Assembly: GCA_019828545.1 (NCBI GenBank)
Contig: JACVRA010000444.1
Location: forward strand, 1 to 57,314
From: Paracamarosporium sp. OC-R06-R3
Taxonomy: Eukaryota > Ascomycota > Dothideomycetes > Pleosporales > Didymosphaeriaceae
Reading direction: 5' to 3'
Length of the DNA: 57,314 nt
Positions 22,221-34,710 of the stretch are shown piece after piece. Every line of letters starts with the position of its first letter. Position 1 is the stretch's first letter. The notes below the pieces were generated by a model. It was not told the origin of the DNA and did not search any database. It saw only the letters and a list, made by a program, of their open reading frames with translations. The translations under genes and the position numbers were made by a program.

Positions 22221-24495
22221 GAACGGTTGTATTGGATAATCTAAGAGTGGTAAAGGAGGCAACTACAAGCGCATTATCTTGCAAAGGAGCTGATCGACTT
22301 TTTTCAAGCCACGTTTTTCTGTCTTATAGCTTCTTATCAATAAATAAAATCCAGTCTCTCTCAATAGGCAACGTGACCATTTGTTCACCTCCCAATCAGC
22401 TATACTATTGTTTTCAGTCGCGGAACACTGTGGAAACATAGTGTTAGGACAAGCTAGCTGTTGAGTGTGGACAGTGTCATAACCACTCAAGAGCGAAAAA
22501 TAAAATAGGCCCATTGAGAACAAATTACGAAAAGAACTACTTCAATTCGTTGAAGGTAGGGAAAACCTATTCAGAAAGCATTGACATTATCGACTACAAG
22601 ACTTCTTATACTGACTACCTCTGCGTGGAGGAAGTAAGATCACTTCTTAGGCGAAGTTTTGAAATAATACTGAGAAGGTGATATGGTCGGTTGTGTTATC
22701 GGACTGACTTAGCTACATTATGTGAGAATATGTCGACTAAGCCTTAACATAGGCGTAACAAAGTACAACTGCCCATAGCAGAGTTAGCGATTACATATAT
22801 TCAACTGCTATCTGGATTTCTCTGAGCAATAAGGGTAACCATAGACCTTTGCGTTGGTAGAGGCTGAAATGATAAAGGAGGGGTATGCGTGGCCCTCGTA
22901 CTCGAGAGGGTCGTATGCTTAGATCATATGCAACGATATTTAGGATGAAATCTACAGGGAGGGTAACATGAGAAGAAGTTTTTCAAAGAATTTATCAAGG
23001 TGCAAAAGCAGGATTCGTGCAGCTTTAGTTGTATGGTGGTTGCTCTTGGGCATAGGTTGTTGTTCGAGCTCAGTGGCAATAACCCCTTGATAGATCTCTT
23101 GTAGGACAAAGGTTCGAGCAAGACTATCACCATATCAACGCTCTTGATCATGGGTTGTAGCTTAAGCTTGACCTTAGAGACAACATAAAGAGTTTCGATA
23201 TAAAGCATAGTGTGCTTAATTTTAGGCATGAGGTAGTTTCAACGGGGTGTTGAGGTCTCATCTGTGCCCAGTCATCGATCGAGGACACCTTTGACTGTCC
23301 CTTCCACTACTTTCACCTGCACTACACTGTCAAGGTTCTCAATACAGAATCATACAGCTCTACCGTTACTCATCGTGGTTCATACGTCTGCTCACGCGCC
23401 ATTTCGACGAAATAAAGCCCCACTAGTCGTACCTTCGGGAGAGGATTCGAACACGCCTCAAACTCATGCTCGAATTTCCTGACTTGAACAAGCTCAATTC
23501 ACCGCTGAAGAGTAAATTCGGGCCAGATCATATGCACAGCACAAGCTGAAGCTATTGTACGTGATGCCACAAGGGCTCGTGGATTGTTGTGTTATTCGCC
23601 CGTTGTTGGTGACAATTGGGTTCATATCTCCACCTTTTTGCGCCTAGCTTTATCGATTATGATAGAAATCCGACCAGAAATGAGAATGATTACTAGATCA
23701 ATGCCCAAGATTTTGTGGCCTTGACAGCAGTCGAACTAGGTAAACAGAGTCTCAGAGATAACGGGTCGACATCTAGTTTGCGGACGCAGATTGTTGGAGC
23801 TACTGTATATGATCTGAGGTACGCTGCTGTTGCCTATTGAGGATATGACAGATCAACATAATCTGCATCAGTAGAGCGTAAAATTAGTTGAGATCCTAGG
23901 TCAGCCAGTGTGTGTTTGACCACCACAACACGGTGACTTACCATTAGAGCTCCCCATGCATTTACAGTTTGGCGAAAAAAGCCATGCACTCTGATTTGAG
24001 ATTCACCTTGCATGGCTGCCTTTGTAGAATCCCTTCAAGAGTGTAGTGCTCATACAAGTCTACTGGAGTGGGGTAGACAATGCGGTCTCTAAGCGAACCT
24101 TATTCAGCAACACCGCTTCCGAGCCCCCGCGCAATGAACCTACCATAACAGGCAGCAATGCTCTTCCCATCGATCACAGCACTAACATTCACCCCTCACA
24201 TCTGCCCGTCCATCACCACTACACCAAGCGCACTATCCTTATCGCAGTTACGCAGGGCTTATCTGGCCGAGGCACGTGGGCGGGCACTAGCTCGTGACGT
24301 GCACGCGTGGCCAGCCCGAAGCAGTTTACCTCTCATCCATCATTGCCGGCATCTTCCAATCCCCATCCCACCTTTGTCGTCCTTGACCTTGTCATGATAT
24401 TATACCCCTGACGTCGATTCTACTGCTTTTCGTTATTTTTATGTTCATTTTTCGCCTGTCAAGGTTGCAGGTAATCTCGCCCGTCCGTCAGCATC
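22221..24495. other. AT-rich relic DNA upstream of the molybdate transporter
   Basis: No intact gene. Minus-strand reading between about 22920 and 23480 gives coding-like stretches broken by stops, with several TAG codons where Trp would fit, so a dead element or gene is likely but I cannot name it. The last few hundred bases before 24496 (about 24300 on) are CT-rich and should be the transporter promoter. Confidence 0.5.
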
Positions 24496-25942
24496 ATGGT
24501 GTCGATTGGAAATCCTCTCCCCCATCTTCGCAAGGTCCATAAGCATAATGTTGAAACATTAGCATCAGCACCTCTCGCAGAGCTATCTGGGTCGCTGGGC
24601 GATCTGGGGACGCTCCTCCCGCTCATGACGGCTCTTGTCATCACCAAGTCTATATCTCTTCCAGCGACGCTGCTCTTCACAGGAGCCGCCAACATACTGA
24701 CAGGAGTGGCATTTGGTATCCCTCTGCCGGTGCAGCCTATGAAAGCGATAGCAGCGGTAGCGATTGCGAGGAAGTTCACGCTTCAAGAGAATGCTGCGGC
24801 TGGCATAGTGGTAAGCCGAGACAGTTCCGCAATGCGATCACAATGTGCTAAATACGCAGGTTGCATCGTTAGTCGGCATCTTGAGCATCACTGGCCTTAC
24901 AAGCTACGCAAACAAAGTCACTCCAGTCCCCGTGGTAAAGGGCATCCAAGTTGGTGCCGGTCTGTCCCTATGCCTCAGCGCAGGCACGAAGATGCTTGCA
25001 CCGCTCGGCTGGACAGGTCCCTGGTGGGGCGATAACCTACTTTGGGCTGTCGCAGCAGTCGTCCTATTGCTATTCACGTTCGTATACCCAAAATTGCCGT
25101 ACGCCTTGATCGTCTTCACGGTGGGTATTATCCTCTCAATCCTATCACCCGCCAGCAATACCTCTACTCCAGCTGTGATCGACATACCAGTCCTCCACCC
25201 ATCAGGCCAAGATTTCTGGAAGGCAACTACAACGGCATCTCTAGGACAACTTCCCCTTACACTACTTAACTCTGTCATTGCGGCGTCGGCACTGGCCTCC
25301 GACTTGTTGCCTTCGCCGCCCTATCCGGTTGCTCCAACCGTTACTGAACTCGGTGTCTCTGTGGCTGCAATCAATCTCGTAGCATGTTGGTTTGGGGGTA
25401 TGCCCACCTGCCACGGCTCCGGCGGTCTTGCCGGCCAATACCGTTTCGGTGCGCGCAGCGGCTCTAGCATCATCTTCCTTGGCACTCTCAAACTCATTCT
25501 GGGCACTGTGGCGTTTTACAAACCCGAAGCCATCGTCAGTGTCCTTTCTACTATTCCTAAATCTATCCTCGGCATCCTGATTCTCGCGGCTGGAGTCGAA
25601 TTAGCCAAGGTCGGCGAAAGTGTCAATACGGATGCCCGGGATTTACGCGTGTTGGACAAGAATAGCTTGTGGGATGGTAAGAGGTTGAAAGAGATCGGGG
25701 AAACTGAGAGGAAGGAGAGGTTTATGGTGATGCTGGTTACGGTTGCGACGCTGTTGGCCTTTAAAAATGATGCCGTGGGTTTCGTTGCCGGATTAGTATG
25801 GTACTTGGGTTTCAAGGCTGCCAGGAAGGTAGAAGAGTGGAGGGCGCGCCGTCAGGGAAGGCCATTTTGGAGGTCAGTCCGTCATGGGCACGAGGAAAGG
25901 ACTGGACTTCTCGCACACGAGGAATCTGATAGGCTTGCCTGA
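24496..25942 (+). CDS. MOT1: MOT1-type molybdate transporter
   Basis: Exons 24496-24810 and 24860-25942 give 465 aa. The 49-bp intron (GTAAGC ... CGCAG, branch GCTAAAT) joins AGIV to VASLVG in phase. Both signature blocks of the MOT1 family are present: PVQPMKAIAAVAIA at about 78-91 and GMPTCHGSGGLAGQYRFGAR at about 297-316. About ten hydrophobic helices surround them. MOT1 proteins, distant SulP relatives, import molybdate for the molybdenum cofactor of nitrate reductase and other enzymes. A basic C-terminal tail (WRARRQGRPFWRS) follows the last helix. The gene converges on the HECT ligase, with 238 bp between stop codons. Confidence 0.93.
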
Positions 25943-26180
25943 GTCTTGTGCTAATGCTAGAAAGAATTAGTTGGACAGTCAAAAGTTTTTGACGTGGGTC
26001 AAGCTATGCTACTGGGACTGCCACGGTGAACACCGAAAATGCTGCTGTAAACTTGTGCCAAACACAAACCTCGCAGGATGCTCGCTCGTACGCTCTTAGA
26101 AATACAACACACCAAACACCTAAAACACCTCCACAATTCTTCTTCAAACACCTACGCTGCCTCCCCACTTAGCACCTAAC

Positions 26181-29100
26181 CTAAACAATTCCGAACCCCT
26201 CACTATTTCGTATAGCAATTCCCAGTTTCTTCTTCAGCTTCTCTCGTCCCTTGTATTCTGGCAGCCACAACTTCCCGAAACATGTGCTACTCGTCGGCAA
26301 ACTGTCTGTATCATACCCAATCCTTATAATCTCGAACTTCACACTGTCGTACCCAGTAATTGGAATCCTCTCATTTGCTGTCACAAACTCAAGGAGCCTC
26401 CTCTTCTCTTCTTCGTTGTATTCTTCAACAACAGCCCAGAAGTCTTCGATAGTAGGATGCGTAGCGTGGTACGGCGGTTCGTAACGCACAGCATGCTTGC
26501 GAAGTAGCGGGATCGAGATATTGGGCGAGCCCTCAATGAGGGAGCGCAGCGTGGAGGGTGTAAAGAAGGAGAGGGACGTGCGATGAAGACAGGTGTGAAA
26601 GCCCCGAGTGAAGGCTTCGAGTTGCCTTTCGACAGATTTGTACGTAAGCCACTCGACATAATCATCGATATACTGTTCCCTATCCTTGTTTGTAACGGTC
26701 GGCGGGTCTGTTTGCACGTCGCTTGGCCTTCGCCATAACACGTTATCGAGGTTGGGAAAAAGCGGTATGCCAGAGCTAGGCGTTTGGCCATCAGATTCGG
26801 AGATCAAATCCGGCCATTTGCGGTTGCGGAAGGCCTGCATGTCGACGTCGATGTTTTGGCCGAAGGCCGAAAAGCTGAACGTGTAGTCACGCATGAACAC
26901 ATCTGCCACTTCCCCAGAATAGGCGAGGAAATCACGGAAGGAACTTGCCAGGGCAGGCCAACCGTCTGTAATGTAATCGACGGCACTGATGCCTTCCCTG
27001 TTGTGTTCTCGGTGCAGAAGATAGTCGTACAAAGCAAGTGGAAACGTTACAGGAAGGGTGATACCGTTGTAAATAGCGAGGGAGAAGAGGACACCGACCA
27101 TCTCGAATTTCCAGAGGGGTTCGAGAGAGGCGGGTTGAAACCATGTCATGCCAGTCTGCGCGTCGACTGTGAACATCCCTGAATTGAATTAGTCGTGATG
27201 CACTTAGTAAAAACGTAGTAAGTTACCTTTGTCAGGCTTGAAAGCTTCACTGAGTATAAGTCTGAAAAATTCGTACGTCACACCGCCCTGATCCAATCCG
27301 ACTTCACCTTCTAGAATACCTATCCTGACCTTAAGTGGCTTCATCAGCTTCCGTTTCTCCTGGCCCCACAGCAGATCCAAAGTTTCCTCAAGCGGACTTC
27401 GTCGGGTAACATCCAAGACAAGATATTCTGTGAGAGCCACCTCGAGGTGATCCATTGCGACGTTCCAATGCCGAGGGTTGCTAATGATGTGATCCCACCG
27501 TGATTGAAAATTGGTAATTTGAGCAGATTTTTGGAACTGTTTGAACATGCGATTAAAGTTGATGGCGCGGAAGTAACCCACAAGAGCATCTTGGGTGAAG
27601 AACATGTGATGTTGGAGGATATGAAACGAATTCGGTCGCTCTTTGTACTTGAGAAAATCGAGTGGCGCCTGTATGCAATCAATCACCTCGTTAAAATAAG
27701 GGATAAGAAACATGTTCCAGCGTAGATTCAAAGAGGTCATGTTGGCGTCTGCAGCTGTCAGTAGGGGTGGATGGAAGTGTAGTGGAAGCCGAACTGACAG
27801 AGATGGGTCAACATCGTCACTGCAGTCCCCACGCTGCCCCATTTGTTTATGTCAACGTTGCCATCCCATTGCTTTACAATGATCGTACGAAGCCACTCCA
27901 TAAAGGTAGTGGTAATGGTCCAGCCAGGATCCTCTTCGGTTTTTTGACTCGAAGTTATCTTTCCCTTTCTTTGTAGAGCAGCTTTCTCGACTTGAGTAAG
28001 GTGCCCCAGCAGAACTGGTAGTAGGCGTTCCTCATCCGTGGATGACTCTGTGGGTACAGGATGTTCATCTCGAACCTGCATTGATGCAAGCATATGCTCG
28101 TGGCACCTTCTGGTTCCGATAGCTTGCAGTAGTCGGGTCGCTAAACGTATGGCGGGTTCGTACTCTAATTGATCGACGATCTCAAGCCAAGGATGAGCGA
28201 AGTCATCTGTTTGAGTTGCTATAAGAGGCGCTCCAGGAATGACAACACCCCAGCCTCTGAGTTTGCGCACCTGAGCCCATGTGTGTGGCCAGCCTATGGA
28301 TATCGAAGATGTCAAAGCATGAATGCAGATGATGACTATGTGAGCGGCCTCAATAGTTGACAAATATCTTTCTGGAGCATCTTTCGTTACATTGGTTTGG
28401 TGTGCCGCTGCATCTTTCCGGGAAGGCTTCAAATGCGGGCTTTTTTGTGCATCAAGCTCCGGAGGTGGCCTGAATAATGCCTCTACGGCTTCGTACAAGC
28501 TGTCGAACACCAAGGCACCGTTCAGTTGGTTCCAATCTCTGAAAGCGTGTGACAAACAATGGGCGTCCAGATGAGGCAGAGGGGAATATCTGTAGTCATC
28601 ACTAGACTTATCTCGAAATGACTTTAACAGTGTCTCTGAATTACTAAGGGTGTAGTACAAAGACCTATTTACAAAGGGCTTTGCGGGGCGGAATCGTCTG
28701 TTGGCATCAAAGTCGACTACGACGCTAAAGTTGCGGGATAGCTCTCTCCGATGATGATAAACGTCATCTTTCAATTGATCCATAACATCGCAGGTGAGGT
28801 GAGAGAGGACGGGCATGGTCAAGGGCTGTCCATCCTGCGAACCTCCGGAAGAAACATTGCCCCTGTTGCTAATTGATTGTTCTAGAAGTAGAGCACTCGC
28901 TGTGGATCTTGTAGGCATCTTTGTGAATGAACGTTGCGTCCCTGATTTGAGCTTCTCTGCGGTGGCACTGTCGAATGCACCATCAAGCGTTTTGTGAAGA
29001 GAAGCGTCAGAGATCTTGTTCGATTGCAGGTCGTTTCCATAGCCATTGGGTGCATGTCGAATCTTGTGTACGCGTTGGCCGCTGCTGATGACTTCGAAAG

Positions 29101-29854
29101 TATCCTTTGTGGGGCTCGCTTTGGACGATGTCCTTGTCAGGCGTTTGGGAGTTTGAGGTGAGGGGGCATCTGCGCTCGTGGATGCTGTGGCTGGGGTCTG
29201 GGTTATGCCATGGTGTCGGCTGCTGTCGAGCATTGGCGTTGCGGCATCTGGCGGAGGGCTACCAAGGAGCCGGCGCTCCTCGACGGGAGCCGAAGCAAGC
29301 GAGGAGAGAATGGACACGGGCTTGGGGATCTGCTTGGAGTAGGCGAAGATGATGGTGACGGTATCGTAGAGGTTCTGGCCAAGAGACTTTGGATCTTTCC
29401 GCGACTGGTGGCGACGTTCAACAGCATCTGCGATGCGCTTGCAAGGACTGCCGCGATGCACGGCATGGCGAAGGGCGGACGTTGGCGAGGGTAGGGGTGG
29501 ATCGTCGGCGCCTTCAATCTCCAAGGTGTCGGGGTCGACGTTGAGCTGGTGGGGGCACAAGCGGCGGTGGGCATGGTGCTGGCTGGCGAGATAGAAGGCC
29601 AGCGCGCGCGCGGTGAGCTGGGTCGGGGGTCGGAAGGGCCTGGACACGAGGCGCTTGTGGCAGGACAGGCAGGTTGGGGTGGTGCAGTAGGTGCTGGTGC
29701 AGCCGTACAGGATCTGCGACATGTAGCGCCGCAGGAGCCATTGGAACGAGCGCTGGCGGGCGACCTGCGAGCATTCCAGGATGCGGGCCGGGTCCTCGAC
29801 GGCGACGACATCATGGCCCGCCGTCATGGTCGCGGTGGGCGTGGGGGCGGGCAT
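26181..29854 (-). CDS. HUL4: HECT-type E3 ubiquitin ligase, Hul4-like, with AZUL zinc domain
   Basis: Three exons, 29854-27799, 27748-27227 and 27178-26181, give 1191 aa. Intron 2 (48 bp) is clean. Intron 1 (50 bp) uses donor GTCAGT and acceptor GCAG; a nearer ACAG lies too close to the CTGAC branch site. I start at the ATG at 29854 rather than 29944 because the upstream frame runs into the divergent promoter. Near the N-terminus, CTSTYCTTPTCLSC with following His/Cys is an AZUL-type zinc module. The C-terminal HECT domain shows GGVTYEFFRLILSEAF, the split at PDKG-MFTVD, and the catalytic Cys1159 in LPTSSTCFGKLWLPEY. The enzyme accepts ubiquitin on that Cys and passes it to substrates. The middle is Ser/Pro-rich and probably disordered. 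Confidence 0.9.
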
Positions 29855-30162
29855 GGCAGTGAATGGAGACGCGCACGGTAAGGCTGAAGACGCGCAGGCC
29901 TCGCTTGCGACGTCACCATGCCGCCCACCCACGACAAATCGCACACGCTCCTATCTACAGCAGCAAACCCCAGCGCCGCTCCATCTGCTAAGCGCACACG
30001 CCCCAGCAGCCCTCTGCACCGTCGCCGCCGGCCGGTCCATTGCATCGCGGCAACCCAATCTCGTCGGGCCCGCCCACGGACCCCACTTGGAAATTCCTCA
30101 CGCGCCTGCCGTCCGCCACTTCTCCTCCCTCCTCCCCTCCACCACCTCGCGCTCCCCACAAC
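29855..30162. promoter_or_regulatory. Divergent promoter of the HUL4-like and REI1-like genes
   Basis: 308 bp between the two start codons, transcribed outward in both directions. The REI1 side is CT-rich just before its ATG (TCTCCTCCCTCCTCCCCTCC at 30121-30140), as in many fungal housekeeping promoters. Frames on both strands cross it only because the sequence is GC-rich. Confidence 0.7.
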
Positions 30163-31901
30163 ATGGCGACCCAAGCAGCGCCCTCGGTGCAGTCGACGCA
30201 CCCCTTCACATGCAACACCTGCCAGGTCGCCTTCCGCTCCAGCGAGCTGCAGAGGGGCCACATGCAGACCGACTGGCAGTGCGTGCCCCGCTCCCCAGAC
30301 CAGAAGCCCTCGCGCATACTGACCACGACAGCCGCTACAACCTCAAGCGCCGCGTGGCCTCGCTCCCGCCCCTCTCCTCCGAGGTCTTCACCGAGAAGGT
30401 GCTCGCCAACAAAGCCTCCGCCGCCGCCACGGCCGCCAAAGCCTCGTTCGAGAAATCCTGCGCCGCCTGCCAGAAGACGTACTACAGCGAGAACGCCTAC
30501 AACAACCACCTGAACAGCCAGAAACATAGAGCAAATGTCGCAAAGGCTGGCATCGACGACACCGCGTCCGTCACTGGCTCGGTCATGAGCTCCGCCTTCA
30601 GTCTGGGCGAGTCCATGGCCTCGACGGCGGATTCCGAGGCTACCGAGCTGGATCCAGAGGCAGAGAGGGACTTCTCCGAGGTCGTGGACGGCATCAACAA
30701 CGCCAGCCTGGACGCTTCAGAGCCCGTGTTACGTCGCCCTACACGGCCCCACCCTTCACGCGCCGCAGAGAAACCCGAGCATCCACTGTCCCCTGCTGTT
30801 ACCAATGAGGGCGCACAAGACGAAGACAAATCCTCCATCGCTTCCAGCAACAAAATACAGACAGATGCTCTGCTAGACTGTTTGTTCTGCAACTATCGCT
30901 CCCCCAACTTCTCACTCAACGTCCACCACATGGGCCGTCATCATGGCATGTTCATTCCGGAGAAAGAATTTCTCGTCGAACCAGAGAACCTCATCAAGCA
31001 CCTGCACGACAAGATCTATGAACAACATGAATGCCTCAAGTGCCACAAGCACGCACACTCGTCACACGGCATTCAGACTCACATGCGTGACCGAGGTCAC
31101 TGCATGATCGGTTTCGAGACTGACGAAGAACTGGTAGAGATCGGCGAGTTCTACGATTTCCGGAGCTCGTATCCCGACGCAGACCAGTTCCGCGAAATTG
31201 AGCAGGACATGGATTCGGATGACTCTACATCCACAGCAGGCGGCGGTGTCAAGTTGGGCGCAGCACGGAAGACGGTTACCAGAACCGAGGATGATGATGC
31301 TGTCATCTCGGGCGAAGAAGAAGACGAGGGTTGGGAGACGGACAGCACCGTGTCAAGCGTGCCCACAGATGAGATCACCGCTGTGCCCATTGACCGTTCC
31401 CACCGCCACAAGCTTCTCAACAAGTCAAAACACCACGCCCATGGAGATCCTCGGCCGCACAAGAACGCCGACGGTTTTCATTCTCATGCACATGCTACGC
31501 CAGTTGCTGTATACCACGACGACTATGAGCTCCACTTACCGACTGGCCGCACTGCTGGTCATAGATCACTAAACAAGTACTATCGCCAGAACCTGCGCAA
31601 CTATCCCGGTGTCGCCGAGCGCATGGAGGCTGCGCAGCGGCGCGCCATCGAAGGCGCGGCTTCTTCTGATTCTGAGGGAGACGTCAACATGGAGGATGGC
31701 GGACGTGGCCGACAGCAGCTCATCACCCGCGCCAACGGCGGCCTCGGTATGATCGGCGTGAGTGATGCGAAGAAGGCTGAGATCCGCGCTGTTGAGAAAC
31801 GTGAGCAGAAGCGGGAACAGCGCGCCAGGAACAAGTACCAGGCTGGTAACGAAAGGCGTGCCAATTTCCAGAAGCACTTCCGTGACCCTTTGCTTCAGTA
31901 A
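30163..31901 (+). CDS. REI1: Cytoplasmic pre-60S factor Rei1/Reh1, C2H2 zinc-finger protein
   Basis: Exons 30163-30278 and 30332-31901 give 561 aa. The 53-bp intron (donor CA-GTGCGT, branch TACTGAC, acceptor GACAG) restores QTDWHRYNLKRR, the invariant family sequence. A long open frame reading through from 29781 is wrong for the N-terminus. Zinc finger 1 has Cys17, Cys20, His33 and His39; further fingers are SCAACQKTYY...HLNSQKH, CLFCNYRSPNF...HHMGRHHG and ECLKCHKHAHS...HMRDRGHC. The conserved C-terminal LPTGRTAGHRSLNKYYRQNL is also present, with an acidic linker before it. Rei1 acts in the last cytoplasmic steps of 60S ribosomal subunit maturation, helping export-factor recycling and probing the peptide exit tunnel. 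Confidence 0.94.
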
Positions 31902-34710
31902 GCGCTTCGGTTCGGTTCGGTGGTTCCCTTTGTTATGTTTGGTTCGCGTTTGCACTGCACGATGTATGCGGTCTATGACTTATGTTTATAAAAGGGCATG
32001 ATTGGCGTTCTACTAGATTACAGAACGAGGATACCAGAATTGCACCGCAACAGGGGTGCATGCGAATAAAAAAGAAGTCTTTGTTCCTCCAGGGCTGTTC
32101 TGTTACCAAACTATGTACGAGCTGCTCTTTGCGCTACCAGTGCCTCCATCGACGCTGTTCAGACGCTGTGTGTGCATCTGCTCTTTGTATCTTGCGTACT
32201 TGGAGTTTTGACCCATTCTCAAGTCCTTGTTTGATGCACAAAACAGGCTACGGTGTTGGGAACTTTGGGGATCGGCATCGTCATATTCATACACTTCAAT
32301 ATTGGCTCCATGGGGTAATAAAGCTTCGGTTTGCATCCCGGTGCATACAAGACAGCTGCATTAGCGGCGTTGGGCTCCCCATGTACCGTCATTCGCCGCC
32401 CTGGAATCTGAGCGTTGGCGGGGCGGCGGGCAGGCGGCTGGATACGCAAGGACATTGAGGATGCTCATTTGCAGCAGATGTTGGTCGTGGGGGTATAAAG
32501 CGTTGCTGTCAACGCCGTACTCACGTGTGGTTTTGACTTGTGCGGTAGTGGGATGAAGGTTACGCAGTCCCCAGGCTCGCCCAAAGGGACCCACGACATC
32601 AGCCTGTAGCGCTGCGTACGGACCAGTTTCCTTGGTCAAGCTGATCAGGTACCGAACTTGAGCACGCATCTTCGCTCCGTAAGGTAAGCGATCTTCGATG
32701 GGCTGCACCCTGCGGTGGCTCCTGTGTGTTGGTGGACTTCGGCCAGGCTGAGGTACGGGGTGTAGCGCAATCTCAACAAGCCTGCAACAGAAGCCCGTGA
32801 GCCTTCTAGAAGACGGTTCGTAGGATTACGGGGAAATCAGCCGCAGTGGCCGCAGGGTTCACCGGTGGAGTTCACGGGGCTCACTCAGCAAGGTCGACAC
32901 GTAGGCCATTGGATGATGACTTGGAACAGGAAAATCCGCACAGTTGGTGGCAAACATTGCAAAGACGGCGGATTGGCTGAACTCTTCTCTTCGTCTAGGG
33001 AGGGGTCAAAAGCGCATAGAGACGGTGGCGTCGATGTTTCTTCTTGCATGCGTGGTCGTGCGTGTGGTGATACACGAAACGAGAAAAGAAAAACGGAACA
33101 TGGGCTGGGGAATGAGCGAGGGTGAACGACTGTCGTGCGACATGCAGCGAGGCCCCAGCATTCATATCAAAAAGCAACAAGCCGTCAAAAGATCTACTGA
33201 TGCTCGTCTTCAAGTCTAAAAACATGGTAATGTCAGTAGTGGTGACGAACCTGATGCTTGCGTGGATGGGTGCACTGTTGTTGGAGTTAGCCTTGTGGGG
33301 GAAGGTGGGCGATAGTGTGGGATGCGCACTGACACTGACTTCATCCACGACCATTTGCACGGCAGATTCAAAAGTTCAGCTCCAACGAGTGCCTGCGGGA
33401 GCATCTTTTACGGAATGTCCGATGTCGATGACGGCCTTGCATGCAGCTCCGTCGTAGATCGAGCACACAACACGCCAATGACATACTATGTGGCTCGTTT
33501 AGACGCCTTTCCCTCAAGCAGAGGCTACGGCGGCAGTTTGGTTCTCACGCTTCGGCCAGCACATCTGGACAAAAGTTATTGCATCCTGTCCGTGATGCCT
33601 GCGAGCCTGCGTGACGAAATACGTGACCGTATCTGCGCTCGCATGGGGCGTGGCATCTGTCGCTAGAGCCTTATTATGCGCGTGAGACATTTTCGCCATT
33701 GGAGCGCATCCAACCATCTCCACTCGGTGGCCTGGGCAACACGACGCTTCCAATTGGATGCTGCATCGGCGCCAGCAATTGGGGAGGCTGTGCCTTGCTG
33801 CGCAGGCCATGGGAGTGATGGTGGCATTCACGGGCGTGGAAGCGGCAAGTCGCACACAGCAAAGCTGTAGGCGTAACACGGAGGGGCATGTCCTCCGAGG
33901 ATGCCTTTTCTGACAACGCGTCCGGCCCTGCAAGTGTATCGTGCCGGCAGTGGGTGGGCATAAAAGTCTGCAATTGCCATGTCCGCCAGGCCCCTCTGCC
34001 GTAATCCGTCGCCTCAAAAAGCAACCGAGAGAGCTTTTCAGCCATCCGATGACCACGATGCCGCCGTTCAGGCCGGCAAAGGACCCTCGGCCGATCGCCG
34101 TCAATCAGGGTTCGTGAAATCTCTGCCTGCACCTGCGTAATTGGACCGCTGCTGGCGATGTGCGGGTGACCATCGCTCGGCCGGCGGGCTTCGCGTCAGC
34201 CCTGCAGCTTTTGGGACGTCAGCGAAACCCCGGCGTCAGTAGCGTCTGCAAAAAAAAACCCCGGAGATGCGCTTCAATCCCAGCGAAGCAGCATCGATAC
34301 TGTGTACGCAAGTCAAGCATCCATTGACGGCCATGTAGTGAAAACCGAAGTGATCTATTCAATCATGCAAACGCCGATGCCCAGTCTAAGAATCTTGAGC
34401 ACCCCCACCATGCAAACCAAACCGCCGCCCACTCTTGAAGACACGTTATGTACGAAACGCTCGCTCGCTAAACCACCATGGCCAACGCGAGTGACTATCT
34501 ATGAAACAATGCCTTGAACGCGGACAGAAAGACGTCCAGGCTAATGTGAACTATGCACAGGCGACCAACGGTCGGAAGTGGTGTGTTGCCGGTAGACAAC
34601 TCGAACTAAATTAACGATTGTGACTTCTAGTATGTGAAAGGGTGCCCCGAGGCGTCATGATTCATGGCGTCGTGAAAATACATGTTTTTTTGATACTGGT
34701 CCGGTCAAGG
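31902..34710. other. Gene-free 2.8-kb intergenic region
   Basis: Lies between the REI1-like gene and the 3' end of the copper-fist gene. Frames at 32361-32708 minus, 33122-33457 plus and 33514-34104 minus carry no domain, no signal and no supporting splice structure. A short GGTTC tandem occurs just after the REI1 stop (about 31907-31925). Confidence 0.5.

Noticed and set aside
23400..23470. Another B-box-like TTCGAATCC on the minus strand.
   Set aside because: No A-box at the right distance and no cloverleaf.
29781..30331. N-terminal extension of the REI1 frame to 29781.
   Set aside because: The true N-terminus is in another frame joined by a clear intron at 30279-30331.
33514..34104. 196-codon minus-strand frame.
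   Set aside because: No recognised motif, overlapped by another minus-strand frame, starts and ends without gene signals.
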